This document shows, one piece after another, positions 34,439 to 46,299 of a stretch of 64,000 nt of DNA. Below the pieces are notes generated by a model. The model searched no databases and was not told the DNA's origin. It saw only the letters and a list, made by a program, of their open reading frames with translations. Each line of letters begins with the position of its first letter. The first letter of the stretch is position 1. The stretch comes from Selaginella tamariscina (Eukaryota; Streptophyta; Lycopodiopsida; Selaginellales; Selaginellaceae). Made by a program: the position numbers and the translations under genes. The stretch lies in assembly GCA_003024785.1 (NCBI GenBank), contig PUQB01000318.1, positions 186,001-250,000 of the forward strand, given 5' to 3'.

Positions 34439-36139
34439 TGTCATAGTTTTTACTATGACTCGACCCTTTACTTTGGATGTTGACTGTTGTTACTTACTGT
34501 ACTATGTTGATGGACCCTAGATGTAATAAGAAACAGCCCCGCTTAGTGCACTTAGGTGTTTAGGGGTAGTCTGGCCGGCTATCTTTAGATGTCGCGAGAA
34601 ACTCTAAGCAAAGGTAGCACTTACTTTCTAGAAAACATACCCCTGATTTTGTTAATATGAGTTTGGCATGTTAAATAGGGTTAGGAACACCCCTAGGGTC
34701 GACCTAACCCTAGGGTTGCCCTAACCCAAGCCCTAAAACCCCCACCCCCCTTGGGTAGGGTTTAGGGGTAGGGGTTAATGTGCAAACTCATCTCATTAAC
34801 TAAGGGGCTGGCATTCCGTGCCAACCCACTTACACATACAGGAAAAAGAGGGAAGGGGGGGGCTCCGTCACATAAATAAGGTAGAGTATGTAGAAGTGAG
34901 GATTCCTGGGTTCATGAATGAGCTCGTTACTCTTCTCCCGGTGCAAGTTCTAGCTTGTGTCATCAAGGCACAACCCTCTGTTGTGCCGCCCTAACTTTCA
35001 GATGACAAGGATACGTCCCACCTTCGGGGTAGCTTACCATTAACGTTGGCGAATCCATGTCTGGGAGGTCTTGTCGAGATGCACGTTCCAAGAGGCAGAG
35101 GTTGAGGCTTGTCTCCAACCTCCTCCTCCACGTCAAGCTAGGTGTAGCACTCATGGCCAATCAAGGCACATCTGTGTCCTTAACCAACTATGGGTGTGGG
35201 ATCTTATTTGACAGGTTCACATTACCAGTTCCTGAGGGTTCACTAAGGGGTTTTAAAGTTGGCATTTAGAAGCCACGTTTGTGGCACTTGGTGCATCTCT
35301 TGAATCTAAGGGCTATGGCATGATAGCTCACATTGGGGAAGGCAGTGTCACATGGAGATGTGACACTAGGCTAAATGTCACACGGTACAACATCCAAGGC
35401 ACGCCCTTTGGGGTTATGTCATGGGCTTGTCATCAAGGGGTTAGATACTCTGACAAACAGGCATGCTTGTGCGCACGCTAGGGTGCTAAGCCTTGGGCAT
35501 TTGCTCAAGGGAGGTTAGGTCTCGTAACTAGGTGTGCTTAGGCACACTTGGCTAGGGGAGTGTCCTCCTTGGAATACAAGGGTTGAACAACCTAAACTTG
35601 TTAGCAAGAGCCTTTTCGTGAAGCACTCACAAGGTCATGTACTTAGGATTTTCCAAACCTAGCCTTAGGGAGTTTGCTTAGTAGAACACTCGTGTCCACC
35701 TACGGCGCACACTTGTGTCCTCACTAAGTACTAGCCCTAGGTCTAGGGTATGACCTGGCCACCCAAACCCTTAGGGGTTAGTCGTGGTTCAGGATACCCT
35801 AAAGGGGTTGTACTCCCGGATGAGGGTGATTCCTCAAGGGGTAAGTGACAATGCCTTAGCTATGTCACGGGGGTATGTGTGAGACACATCTCCTTTGTGG
35901 AGTTAGGGCATGAGCTTGTCTAGGTCTACTGGGACAGGATCCTAAAGTCTATTCAGGTTATCCTCTAGATGGTCATCCTAAAGGACTTAGGGTAGGACTC
36001 TAAATCTTTTGCCTAATTGGGCTCTTGAGTCAGACTCTTAGGGCTATCTTGGAAAACTTAGCGTTGCTCACACAGGGTGATGACGCCAAATGGCCACTTG
36101 GTAGCCACATGTTGCTACGTATTGGCCCTTTGGGTTAAA
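34439..36139 (+). repeat. LTR-B, nearly complete, end truncated
   Basis: Starts TGTCATAGTTTTTACTATGA and runs to TTGGGTTAAA, lacking only the terminal ACTCTGACA. No matching target duplication found. Confidence 0.85.
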
Positions 36140-36880
36140 AGTTAGTTGAAGTTGGTGGATAAATTGGTAGTGAACTTGGGGTGCTCCATGGATTTGGCGG
36201 AGGAGGAGGTGGAGACCGCATACAAGGATTTATATATACATTACAGCTTTTAGGGACATTGATAGTAAACCTCAGATTGTGTCTTAGTACGTTGGTAGTT
36301 GGTTCGGATGATCGATCTAACTTGCTATTAGTGTTGCTTGATAGCCATTGCTGTTGATTTGTACCTATTGTACATCACCTACTCCAATTCGGCCGGGCTC
36401 ATTCAGTTTTGTTACATGGTGGACCTTATGGATTGCTTTTCTTACAAAGTGAACCTTGTGGATCAATGGTTTTGTTACAAGGTGAACCTTGTGGATCAAT
36501 GGTTTTGTTACAAGGTGAACCTTGTGGATCAATGATTTGTCATGCTGCCTTGTTACTAAGTGACTATTATTTAGATTGTTCAGTGACTTTATGTGCCGCT
36601 GCCTTCCTATCACTTTCTACATCATACATGGAATACAAATTACTAATGTATTATATAGACAGATATATGGACAGACTTTAGTATTTTAATTAAAAGACTA
36701 ATATGCTCAAACTCTTCACTTAATAAATATGCATATACATTGCACAAACACTCTTGCCCCACGGGTTATCAAAGTATTTTAATTAAAAGACTAATATGCT
36801 CAAACTCTTCACTTAATAAATATGCATATACATTGCACAAACACTCTTGCCCCACGGGTTATTTGATAAAAATAAAATCA
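36140..36880. other. Spacer with two simple duplications
   Basis: Three to four copies of a 30-33 bp unit (GTTACAAGGTGAACCTTGTG..) lie at about 36,411-36,535. An exact direct repeat of about 90 bp (AGTATTTTAATTAAAAGACT...CCCACGGGTTAT) lies at 36,680-36,767 and 36,774-36,861. No gene is supported. Confidence 0.8.
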
Positions 36881-36883
36881 ACT

Positions 36884-36955
36884 CGCCGTTGCCGGGGATC
36901 GAACCCGGGTCGTCTACGTGACAGACAGAAATACTCACCACTATACTACAACCAC
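36884..36955 (-). pseudogene. tRNA-Asp, degenerate
   Basis: As the gene at 22,529 but the 5' end reads GTGGTTG (loses one acceptor pair with CAACGGC) and the anticodon stem reads TCTGT/GTAGA, leaving two wobble pairs. The T arm is intact. Probably decaying; it could still be marginally folded. Confidence 0.65.
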
Positions 36956-37918
36956 TTTATTAATATAAATTAGTACATTTTTATATAATCAGGTTTAAAT
37001 TGGTAGAGATTGTGCATCCATATAATCAGTATCTGTTTGTGCGCGTCATCCTATAAGACATAAATTTAGCTTCTTTTTCCGTTTGTTTTAATATGAAAAC
37101 TAAACACACGTTCTCACACACACATAGGTGGTGCATGTGTATATATACATGTCAATTGGAGCTGAAGATACTATATTATATTCCAATCTGGTGGGAATAT
37201 ACCGAATAACATATCTCAGGTGCATATCTATTCTGAAAATCCGAATAAGTACCACTGGAATAGATTGGAATAGGTACCCAAAAATCGAGATATCTCATTT
37301 CAACTTATTCACAGTCGTATTATATTGTATTATGTCACATATAGACTCTTAAGATAGTACATATTTTTATTTTTCTTATGTTTTACATTGAATGTATTGT
37401 TTACAATGTAAAACATAAGTATATACAAAAATATAAATACGCACTACTTTGGTTGTCGTAACAATATCTTTATGTTACTATATCTGTAATCGTACTTACT
37501 ACCTATGGGTGTCTTGTTCGATATATATAAATTTCCATTCTTGACTAGAACACTCAGTTATATAACTTGCTTTATTTAATAAATGTAATGTGTATTATTT
37601 GTTAAAATACGCAGTTAATATTTTTGTTTGTGAAGTATTAATTTTATTTTAAAACTAGAGCGGGGCAATCCGAACTTCAGAAGCTCAACGATTCGGATTT
37701 TGCCACGTTACAACAAAATCCGTGAGACACACAGGAACACACGTACAAAATCACGCACACACGCATCAACGAACTTTAGATATTTTTGTCTTCATATATA
37801 TATATATATATGCCCTAGGGGTCTTATTCTGTTTCAGACACATGCACAGCAGGTAAAAGCTAAATATGTAAGATATGCACACACAAAGCATATAGAATAT
37901 CCTCACGAAATTGAAAGT

Positions 37919-37990
37919 TGAACCCGACGTGAATCGAACACGCAACCTTCTGATCTGGAGTCAGACGCGCTACCATTGCGCCACGGATCC
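37919..37990 (-). tRNA. tRNA-Trp (CCA)
   Basis: Full 72-base tRNA-Trp on the minus strand, identical in all paired arms to 13,322 and 15,443. It lies about 300 bp upstream of CLE copy D, divergent. Confidence 0.95.
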
Positions 37991-38213
37991 ATTTCGACTA
38001 TAAGCACCGCTTATGTTAATTACAAACAGTAGATGGATAAATCTTAACATGAATAGCCGTTGGATGCCATCTTCACCGTCCACAGGACCGACCCAGGTTC
38101 ATTCATACCGTAGAACACGTGGCGCGCAATCGTACAGAAGCCACGCTGCTTCTGGAAATCTACTGCAGGCAGAATCCACCGCGAAGATTTGGATTCGGGG
38201 TATATCCTCGGGC

Positions 38214-38220
38214 TATAAAT
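38214..38220 (+). promoter_or_regulatory. TATA box of CLE copy D
   Basis: TATAAAT, 80 bp before the ATG at 38,294; same context as copy B. The leader is about 16 bp shorter than in copy B. A CACGTG lies at 38,116-38,121. Confidence 0.7.
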
Positions 38221-38293
38221 CAGCAGCTCGTTGCTCGTTTCTCGTTGGATTGTCTTTTGTTCTTATCTCTCTTCTGTGCCTCCGATCTCAAGA

Positions 38294-38841
38294 ATGGCGG
38301 CTTCCGGCGTCCGAGTGCTCGCATTCCTGTTGGCTATGGCTCTCCTGGTGCGCCAATGCGGCGGCGATCGGCTCCCCGAACAGGTGAAACACTCCCTCTT
38401 CTTGCATAACCCCGCTAGATTCATGCCGAAATCCCTGCTCTTCTCCTGCCATTCAACAAACTCATCAAAATCCATCTTTTCCCAGTTTCCTCATTTCCTT
38501 GTGAAAATCTAGACTCAACCGGCTTTTGTTCATCCGATTGAATCAGCATTTCTCTTCGATAATCTCTCGAATATTACTAATTCTCTCAAGAAAATGTGCA
38601 TGCAGGTTCTTCCATCCGTTGTCGGAAGAAAATCAGGCGTCAGAATCTGATCGTCCGTGGGGATGAATCCAAAGCGCAAGTGCAGGAGGATGTGTTTTCT
38701 GTGTCGGAACACACAGTACCATCAGGGCCGAATCCGCTGCACCATGGGGGTGAACCGGTGATTGCTGAGTCGGAGCGCGTGATTCCCTCGGGGCCGAATC
38801 CAGTGCACCATCGCAGGATGAAAATTAGGGTTCGCAACTGA
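38294..38841 (+). CDS. CLE precursor, copy D, with two CLE dodecapeptides (possibly frame-damaged)
   Basis: Exon 1 (38,294-38,383) is the same 30-residue signal-peptide exon as copy B, ending CAG|GTGAAA. Exon 2 lies after TGCATGCAG at 38,605 and ends at the TGA at 38,841. One frame reads ..VSEHTVPSGPNPLHH, a 10-residue spacer, then RVIPSGPNPVHH and a basic tail RRMKIRVRN. Two CLE motifs in one precursor are known for some plant CLE genes. A 10-base loss early in exon 2 puts this frame out of step with the conserved acceptor. Splicing at the later TCAG before AATCTGATC would restore phase, but that acceptor is only a possibility. Either a dead copy or one with a shifted acceptor; cDNA would decide. 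Confidence 0.7.
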
Positions 38842-39118
38842 GCATTCCTCTGTTCAGTGAAGAAACTCCCTTTACTCTTCAGAGCATTCGTGTACATTCT
38901 CGTCTATCATTTTGATTCAAAATGAAGATGTCTTTCAAAATGTTTGAGTTTAGATTTATGTTATAACATGAGAATATGACATGGAATCTTCCCGTTAAAA
39001 ACATTCCATTTTGTCCGTACAGGCACTGCTGTACAAAATGCTTGCTCGTAGTGTATTTTAAATCCGAGTTCGAATCTCAGTCATGAGAGGAATTCTAATC
39101 AGAGGACGTTTACCAAAG

Positions 39119-39147
39119 CACCACACACACACACACACAACACACAT
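39119..39147. repeat. (CA)n microsatellite
   Basis: Counterpart of 24,413-24,436, one interruption. Confidence 0.85.
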
Positions 39148-39269
39148 ATGTAGTGAGATATATCGACACATAGTGGGAACGTGTTAGTTGAATGTGTTTA
39201 TACTATATATATTTATTCTTGTTCAAGATATAGGCATGCGTACGTGTATGTTCCTGACAAGATGTAACC

Positions 39270-39340
39270 GGTCCCATAGTCTAGTGGTTACGACATTGGA
39301 CTTTGAATCCAAGAGCCTGAGTTCAAATCTCGGTGGGACC
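39270..39340 (+). tRNA. tRNA-Gln (TTG)
   Basis: Same 71-base gene as 24,607; T loop reads TTCAAAT. All stems pair. About 430 bp downstream of CLE copy D. Confidence 0.92.
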
Positions 39341-39359
39341 TTACGCACTTCCAAATTCA

Positions 39360-39835
39360 TATTTACATATGTGTATGTGTGTGATTACCCCTTGTATATA
39401 TACCATAATGTGTATGTGTGTGATTACCCCTTGTATATATACCATAATGTGTAAGTTAGTTTAACTTCTTTAATAAAATGCAAACCAACATAGTGCTTCC
39501 AAATTCATATCTACATATGTGTATGTGTGTGATTACCCCTTGTATATATATCATAATATGTAAGTTAGTTTAACTTCTTTAATAAAATGCAAACCAACAT
39601 AGTGCTTCCATGAACCAGCAAGAGTGGAAGAGTACAATTCTAACCACAGCAAGAGTGGAAGAGTACAATTCTAACCAGCAAGTAAACCACTTCTTGATAG
39701 GTGGGGTAATGCCTTGTATATATACCACAATGTGTAAGTTAGTTTAACTTCTTTAATAAAATGCAAACCAACATAGTGCTTCCATGAAACGGAAGAGTGG
39801 AAGAGTACAATTCTAACCAGCAAGTAAACCACTTC
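39360..39835. repeat. Short tandem repeats, counterpart of 24.7-25.1 kb
   Basis: Units with GTGTATGTGTGTGATTACCC (three copies) and GAGTGGAAGAGTACAATTCTAA (three copies), plus a repeated TAAGTTAGTTTAACTTCTTT block. The copy number differs from the first duplicate, as expected for tandem arrays. Confidence 0.8.
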
Positions 39836-40092
39836 TTGGTAGGTGGGGTAATGTCCCTCACGAGAGATCATTAGGACGTGCTAAGGGTTTTTCGTCGTTT
39901 GTGACTTGCGACCAACTTCAATGTTTGTGACTTGCGACCAATTTCGATGGTGGTGTCATGCTGGGTTATCTGCTTCTTGTGAGGTTGGCCATATGGTGTC
40001 TGTGTTGTGAACTCATGCGGGCAAGGTTAAGGTCAAATGTGGCATTCATGCCACCTTTTTTCATCTTGCGACCGACTTCGATGATGGTGTCG

Positions 40093-43000
40093 TGTCATAG
40101 TTTTTACTATGACTCGACCTTTTACTTTGGGGTTTGATTATTATTACCTATTGGATTATGTGACAAAGCCTAGATGTAGAAGAAACAGGCCCGCATAGTG
40201 CACTTGAGTTGGTCCAGTCGGGTGTCGTTAAGTATTTGCAAGAAACTCTAGGCGAAGCTAGTACTTTCATTTAAAAAACTCTCCCCCGTTTTGACGTTCT
40301 AGGTTAGGGTTTTTCACAAAATATAGCTTGTCAAAATAAGGGTTAGGGACACCCCTAACCCCACGCCCTAATACCCCCCCTAGGGGGTTAGGTTTAGGGT
40401 TAGGTTAGGCATCTCTTTTCTCTAAGGGGTGCCAGCTCACTTACTCATGTAGGAAAACAGTGGGCAGGGGGGGGGGGGGGTCCGTCACATAAATAAGATA
40501 GAGTATATGCTTCCTAGGTTCAAAAGAGAGCTCACTAACCTCCTACCGGTGCAAGCTAAGCTTGTGTCGTCAAGGTGCAACCCTCTGTTGTGCTGCCCAA
40601 ACTTCCACATGATAGGGGTATGTCCCACCTTTGGGTTAGACTATCCTTATCATTAGCAGGATCTCGCCTTTGTGACAGGGGTATGTTACTTCTAAGGAGT
40701 TAGTCAAATTCCTTGGGCCAAAAACCTGCTTGTAAGTTCAAAGGCATTGCCCGAGTTCACGTTCCACAGAATTAGTGGTTGAGGCCTTGCTCCGACCACT
40801 TCAACCAGGACTTGGTCAGTTAGGGGCTTAAGTTCCTAGGGGTTGGGTTCCTAATACGGGTTACTTTATCAGATTCCATGGGGTTTCCAAAGAGGGGATT
40901 CTATAGTTGGCACCTGACAAGCTGCTTGTGGCACCATGTAAAAACTCTGATAATTGGTATCAGAGTAAGTTCTTTGCGGTCAGTAGGACTGCCTTAAGTC
41001 ATAGAGTGTTTTAGTGTTTAGATAACTTTAAATTCTTGATATACTCTATCGCTTTCGGTTGACATGTTTGTATTTTGCGTAGAGAATTTGATCATGTGAG
41101 TCATCAGCCTTTGGAGAACACTTGCTCAGTGAGTCGGCGTGAGATTCTAGGTATGTCCGAAAGTCTTATGTTGGTTCAAACTGATATGTGTGGGTGTACA
41201 ACTTGTGTAGGGTGTTTCCAACTTCATATTGAGAATATTCCAAGCATATTCTCCAAGTGTTGAAACTAGGGTTCAATACGATGAGCAAAAGAAAGCAACC
41301 AAAGCCTGAGGCAGAGAGGGCTGCCGCAAAGGCTCAAAATGAGAAGATGGATGAAGCTGATCTAGGTCGACCCCCTAGAGTTAGGCAGCGGCCTAGTTGA
41401 CGAAAAATAATGATGGATGCCCTAAATGAACTTCGAGGGGATATTTTAGGGTTGAACAATCGAATCGGTAATGTTGCTGATCGAATTCCAGCGGTTACCA
41501 CATTACCAAATGTTCACAACCAGACACACGAAGAAAGAAAAAGAAGCATGATCCAGAGCCAGGTTCCTTTGAATCAAATTCTTTGGCAGATGAAGGTGGT
41601 AGCGGTCCTAGTAAATTCAAGCCAATTAAGCCTTCAGAATTTTTAGGTTCAAAGGGCTATAAAATACTGGACAACTGATTATATGATATGGAAAGTATTT
41701 TAAGGTTGCTTCCGTGAGAAAGATGAAAGGTTGCATGTGCCAAGTAGTTTTCAAAGGAGAAGCTAAGACTTGGTGGCAAATAGTTGAAGGTGAACATGAA
41801 TATCAAAAAGCTGGAAACATATGAAAAAGGAAATCAAAAAGCAGTATATGTTGGATGACCTTGGGTTGCGATTGCGTGCTGATTTGGCAGCTTGTAAACA
41901 GGGAGTTCGGGGAAATCGGTGGACCATGTCTATCGGTTTGAAAGTGTACAGCGTTTGGTCCCGAACATGAGCGATGATGAAGCTCGAAGTTGCTTCATGG
42001 CCAGCTTGAATGAGAAAACACGAAGTAGATCTAAGGTACAAGCCAACAAGCTATCGGGAATGTCAGAGGCAGCTCAAAAGGTTGCTTATGGCATGTCATT
42101 AGAGACTTGTACAATAAGAGGGAGGAAGCAAAACCTAAACCGAGGAGTTTTCCTTCAAAGTCTGGGTTCAGAAGGTTTGATAAACGACCGAATTAGTCAC
42201 CATCAATCGAAGTGCAAGTCCCTTTGTCGACAGTTCCAAGTTTTCGGATACATCAAGACCCATCAAATCTCGAAAACCGTTAGCATTACTATCACCTTAG
42301 CAGGCTAAGGGCTCGGCTCCAAAGTCTGCTCCCTCGCAATCCAGGCGGGGTTCGAAATGTTATAATTGTAACAAGCCTGGTCATTTCGCTAGAAATGTCG
42401 GCACCCTCACAACAATCGGGTCATTTCAAGGCGATGGTAGAAGAGGAAGTTGCTGAACCAGAAACGCTTGAAGATCCGGAAGATGAGTCAGAAGAGGTAA
42501 TGTTGTGCCAGACAGCCTTATTCAAGACAAAACTGACCCTTTGCTATATTTGACAGGAAGGATACGAGGGGACCGAGTCCGAATGATGATCGATACTGGA
42601 GCAACATACAACTTCATATCGACTAGTCTAGCTCGTCGATTGAATTTGGATGTAATAAAGATGTGTGAAATAAAGATCAATTTTGGCAAAGGTTCTCAAA
42701 ATACTAATAATATAGCAAGGGCAGTTCCTGTCCAAATCAAAGATTGGAAGGCTAAGCTAGACTTAGTTGTCTTGAATATGACGGGGTTTGACTTTGTTTT
42801 GGGTATGGAATGGTTCCATAAACATGTAATCGAAATGAGGGGTTCTGGAGATAATCGAATCACGCTTGCAGCAGATAAAGAAGACATTAGAAAAACGCTC
42901 AGAATGGAAACGCTAACTGATAAGGATTGGAATCCTATGTTCCTTACCTTAACTCAGTTGCGTAAGGCAGTTAGACATCGGGAACGTGTGTTTCTTGCAA

Positions 43001-44290
43001 TGGTTTTGGATACTGGTGAAGTCAAAATAGGAGATGGTCAAGAATCTGTTCCCGAACCTATTTTGGAAGTCTTGAACATGTTTAAGGATGTGTTGCCGAA
43101 GACTTGCCGCCCGAGTTACCTCCACGTCGAGCTGTGGACCACAGGATAGAGATTTTGCCAGGTTCGTCTCCACCGGCAAGAGCCCCATATCGGTTGAATC
43201 CTCAAGAGTTAAGAATTGAAGAGACAGCTGACAGAATTGGTTGGTCGAGGACACATTCGACCTAGTCGATCGCCGTATGGTGCACCTATCTTGTTTGTAA
43301 TGAAAAAGGATGGTACGATGCGAATGTGTGTGGACTATCGAGCGTGAACGCGATAACTATCAAAAATAAGTATCCTCTTCCGCGAGTGGACGACTTATTT
43401 GATAGGCTATCGAAAGCAAAGTATTTTTCAAGAATAGACTTGAGATCTGGGTACCATCAGATTCGGGTAGCAGAGAATGACATTGAGAAGACCGCTTTTC
43501 GAACGCGTTATGGATCATTTGAGTTTCTAGTCTTGCCATTCGGGTTGTGCAATGCTCCAGCAACTTTTTGCACAATGATGGATGATGTGTTTAGAGACTA
43601 TCTAGACGAGTTCGTGTGGTGTATATTGATGACATTCTGGTTTTCAGTTCGACAATTGAGGAACATGTGGAACACTTAGAAAAAGTGTTTCAGAGGTTGA
43701 GAGAGAACCAGTTGTATGCTAAAGAAAGCAAGTGCGCATTTGGTCAAACCAAGATAGATTTCTTGGGACACTTGATCTCAGGTGGGGAGGTTGCCATGGA
43801 CCAAAGAAAATTCAAGCTATTACCGAGTGGATGACTTTAAAAGACGTGCATGAAGTTAGATCATTTCTTGGTCTGACAGGGTATTACCGAAGATTCATAA
43901 AGGGTTACTCGAAATAGCGGCCCCATTGACAGATCTTACGAAGAACATTCCATGGCATTGGACTCCAGAGTGCCAACGTGCATTCGTCAAACTCAAAGAG
44001 GCTATCTCTTCTGAGCCAGTTTTGCAGTTGCCCATCTTTGAAGATCCCTTTGAAGTAGAATGTGACGCTTCCGACTTTGCAATTGGTGGTGTATTGCAAC
44101 AGAAAGGACATCCAGTGTCTTCGAAGAAGTTAGATGCTGCGCAAACTCGATGGCCTACTCACGAAAAGGAGATGTATGCTATTGTTGCTTCCTTAGTATT
44201 GGCGTCATTATCTTCCAAGTCATGGCACTGTGGTTTGGACAGATAGTGTAACTCTAAGGTATTTTGAAACGTAGCCAAAGCTATCACCAA
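40093..44290 (+). mobile_element. Chromovirus A, copy 2, 5' part only, broken
   Basis: It is preceded by the same TGTCG and the same host sequence as copy 1. The 5' LTR is 40,093-40,952, the primer site TGGTATCAGAG starts at 40,955, gag lies from about 41,280 with a zinc knuckle near 42,350, the protease (DTGAT) at about 42,580-42,850, the reverse transcriptase at about 43,190-43,830, and part of RNase H to about 44,290, where an LTR-B element cuts it off. Integrase, chromodomain and 3' LTR are missing. Broken at several further points. Confidence 0.93.
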
Positions 44291-45979
44291 TGTCAGAGTT
44301 TTAACCCAAAGGGGCAACACGTGACTGCCAAGTGGCCATTCGGCATCATCACCTTGTGTGAGCAACGCTAAGTCTTTCAAGATAACCCTAAGAGTCTGAT
44401 TTAGAGGCCCAATTAGGCAAAAGACTTAGAGTCCTACCCTAAGTCCCCTAGAATGACCATCCCCTAAACCCTAGAGGATAATCCGAGTAGACTTTAGAAT
44501 CTTGTCTCAGTAGACCTAGACAGGCTCATGCCCTAACCCCATAAAGGAGATGTGTTTCACACATACCCCCATGACAGAGCCAAGGCATCGTCACTTACCC
44601 CTTGAGGAATCACCCTCATTCGGAAATACAACCCCTTTAGGGCGACAAGGGGTACCCTGAACCACGACTAACCCTTAAGGGTTTGAGTGGGCTAGTCATA
44701 CCCTAGACCTAGGGCTAATACTTAGTGGGGACACGAGTGTGCGCAATAGGCGGACACGAGTGTTCTGCTAAGCAAACTCCCTAAGACTAGGTTTGGATAA
44801 CCCTAAGTACATGACCTTGCAAGTGCTTCACGAAAAGGCTCTTGCTAACAAGCTTAAATTGTTCAATTTCAAGGAGAACACTCCCTTAGCCAAGTGTGAC
44901 TAACCACACCTAGTTACGAGACCTAACCTTCCTTGAGCAAATGCCCAAGGGTTAGCACCCTATTGCGAGCACAAGCATGTCTGTTTGCTAGAATATCCAA
45001 CCCCTTCGCGACAAGCCCATGACACAACCCCGAAGGGCATGCCTCGGGCGTTGTATCGTGTGACGTCTAGCCCAATGTCACATCTCCATGTGACACTGCC
45101 TTCCACGATGTGGGCTATCATGCCATAGCCCTTAGATTCGAGAGTTGCACCAAGTGCCACAAACGTGGCTTTTAAATGCCAACTCTAGAACCCCTCAGTG
45201 AACCCTCAGGAACTAGGTAATGTGAACCTATCAAACAAGATCCCACGCCCTCAGTTGGACAAGGACACAGATGTGCCTTGCTTGGCCGTGAGTGCTACAC
45301 CTATCTTGACGTGGAGGAGGAGGCTGGAGACAAGCCTCTACCTCTGCCTCTTGGATGCAATCCGACAAGACCTCCCAGACATGGATTTGTCAACGTTAAG
45401 GGTAAGCTACCCTGAAGGTGGGACATACCCCTGTCATCTGAAAGTTAGGGCGGTACAATAGAGGGTTGTGCCTTGACGACACAAGCTAGAGCTTGCATTG
45501 GGAGAAGAGTAACGAGCTCAGTCATGAACCCAGGAACCCTCACTCCTATATACTCTACCTTATTTATGTGATGGAGCCCCCCCCTCTTTCCTGTATGTGT
45601 AAGTGGGCACGGAATGCAAGCCCCTAGTTAATGAGATGAGTTTGCACACTAACCCCTACCCCTAAACCCTACCCAAGGGGGTGGGGGTTTTAGGGTGTGG
45701 GTTAGGGCAACCCTAGGGGTGTTCCTAACCCTATTTAACATGCCAAACTCATCTTAACTAAGATGTCAAAATTGGGGGTGAGTTTTCTAGAAGGTAAGTG
45801 CTACCTTCACTTAGAGTTTCTCGCGACATCTAAAGATAGCCGGCCAGACTACCTTTAAACACCTAAGTGCACTAAACGGGGCTGTTTCTCACTACATCTA
45901 GGGTTGGTCAACATAGTACAGTAAGTAACAACAATCAACCTCCAAAGTAAAGGGTCGAGTCATAGTAAAAACTATGACA
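44291..45979 (-). mobile_element. LTR-B (3' LTR of a minus-strand element)
   Basis: Minus strand TGTCATAG...TCTGACA, 1,689 bp. It is preceded on the minus strand by the purine tract and 3' untranslated end of a chromovirus (45,980-46,290), so it is the 3' LTR of an element rather than a solo LTR. The rest of that element is not seen to the right. Confidence 0.85.
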
Positions 45980-46290
45980 CACTCCCCGCCTTTGAAAATG
46001 TCAACGTCCTCATTGACGTTTAACTCCAAAACTAAATAATGTTAGAAAAAACTAACAAAAACTAACATATCACTCTATATAGAGTCAGCCAAAAGTTCAC
46101 ATAAGTTGTATTACCAAGTACTTCAGAATCGTCATTCACTAAGTCGTAAACTTAGCTGCCGGAGGCACCACCTGCGACATGAAGTCACTTGGAGACCTTT
46201 TGTAGGTTAATTTCTTTACTTAACTAGAATTTATATTGGAGGCATCTAGTTAGTGTTGTTGCCGGCCCCTTGGTTAATAAGAAATAAAGA
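45980..46290 (-). mobile_element. Chromovirus 3' internal fragment of the LTR-B element
   Basis: The minus strand matches 30,640-31,028 of chromovirus A (purine tract, GACGTTGACATTTTCAAAGG region, the TGCCGGAGG-type segment and the GGGGCCGAC-like part). It shows that LTR-A and LTR-B belong to one lineage. Confidence 0.75.
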
Positions 46291-46299
46291 CTTGCTTTA

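Larger units (their letters stand above)
36881..44290. repeat. Segmental duplication, copy 2
   Basis: Matches 22,526-29,047 in order. It has about 370 extra bases at 37,064-37,431 and a fuller gag region of the chromovirus, and it is cut on the right by a minus-strand LTR-B element. Confidence 0.9.
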
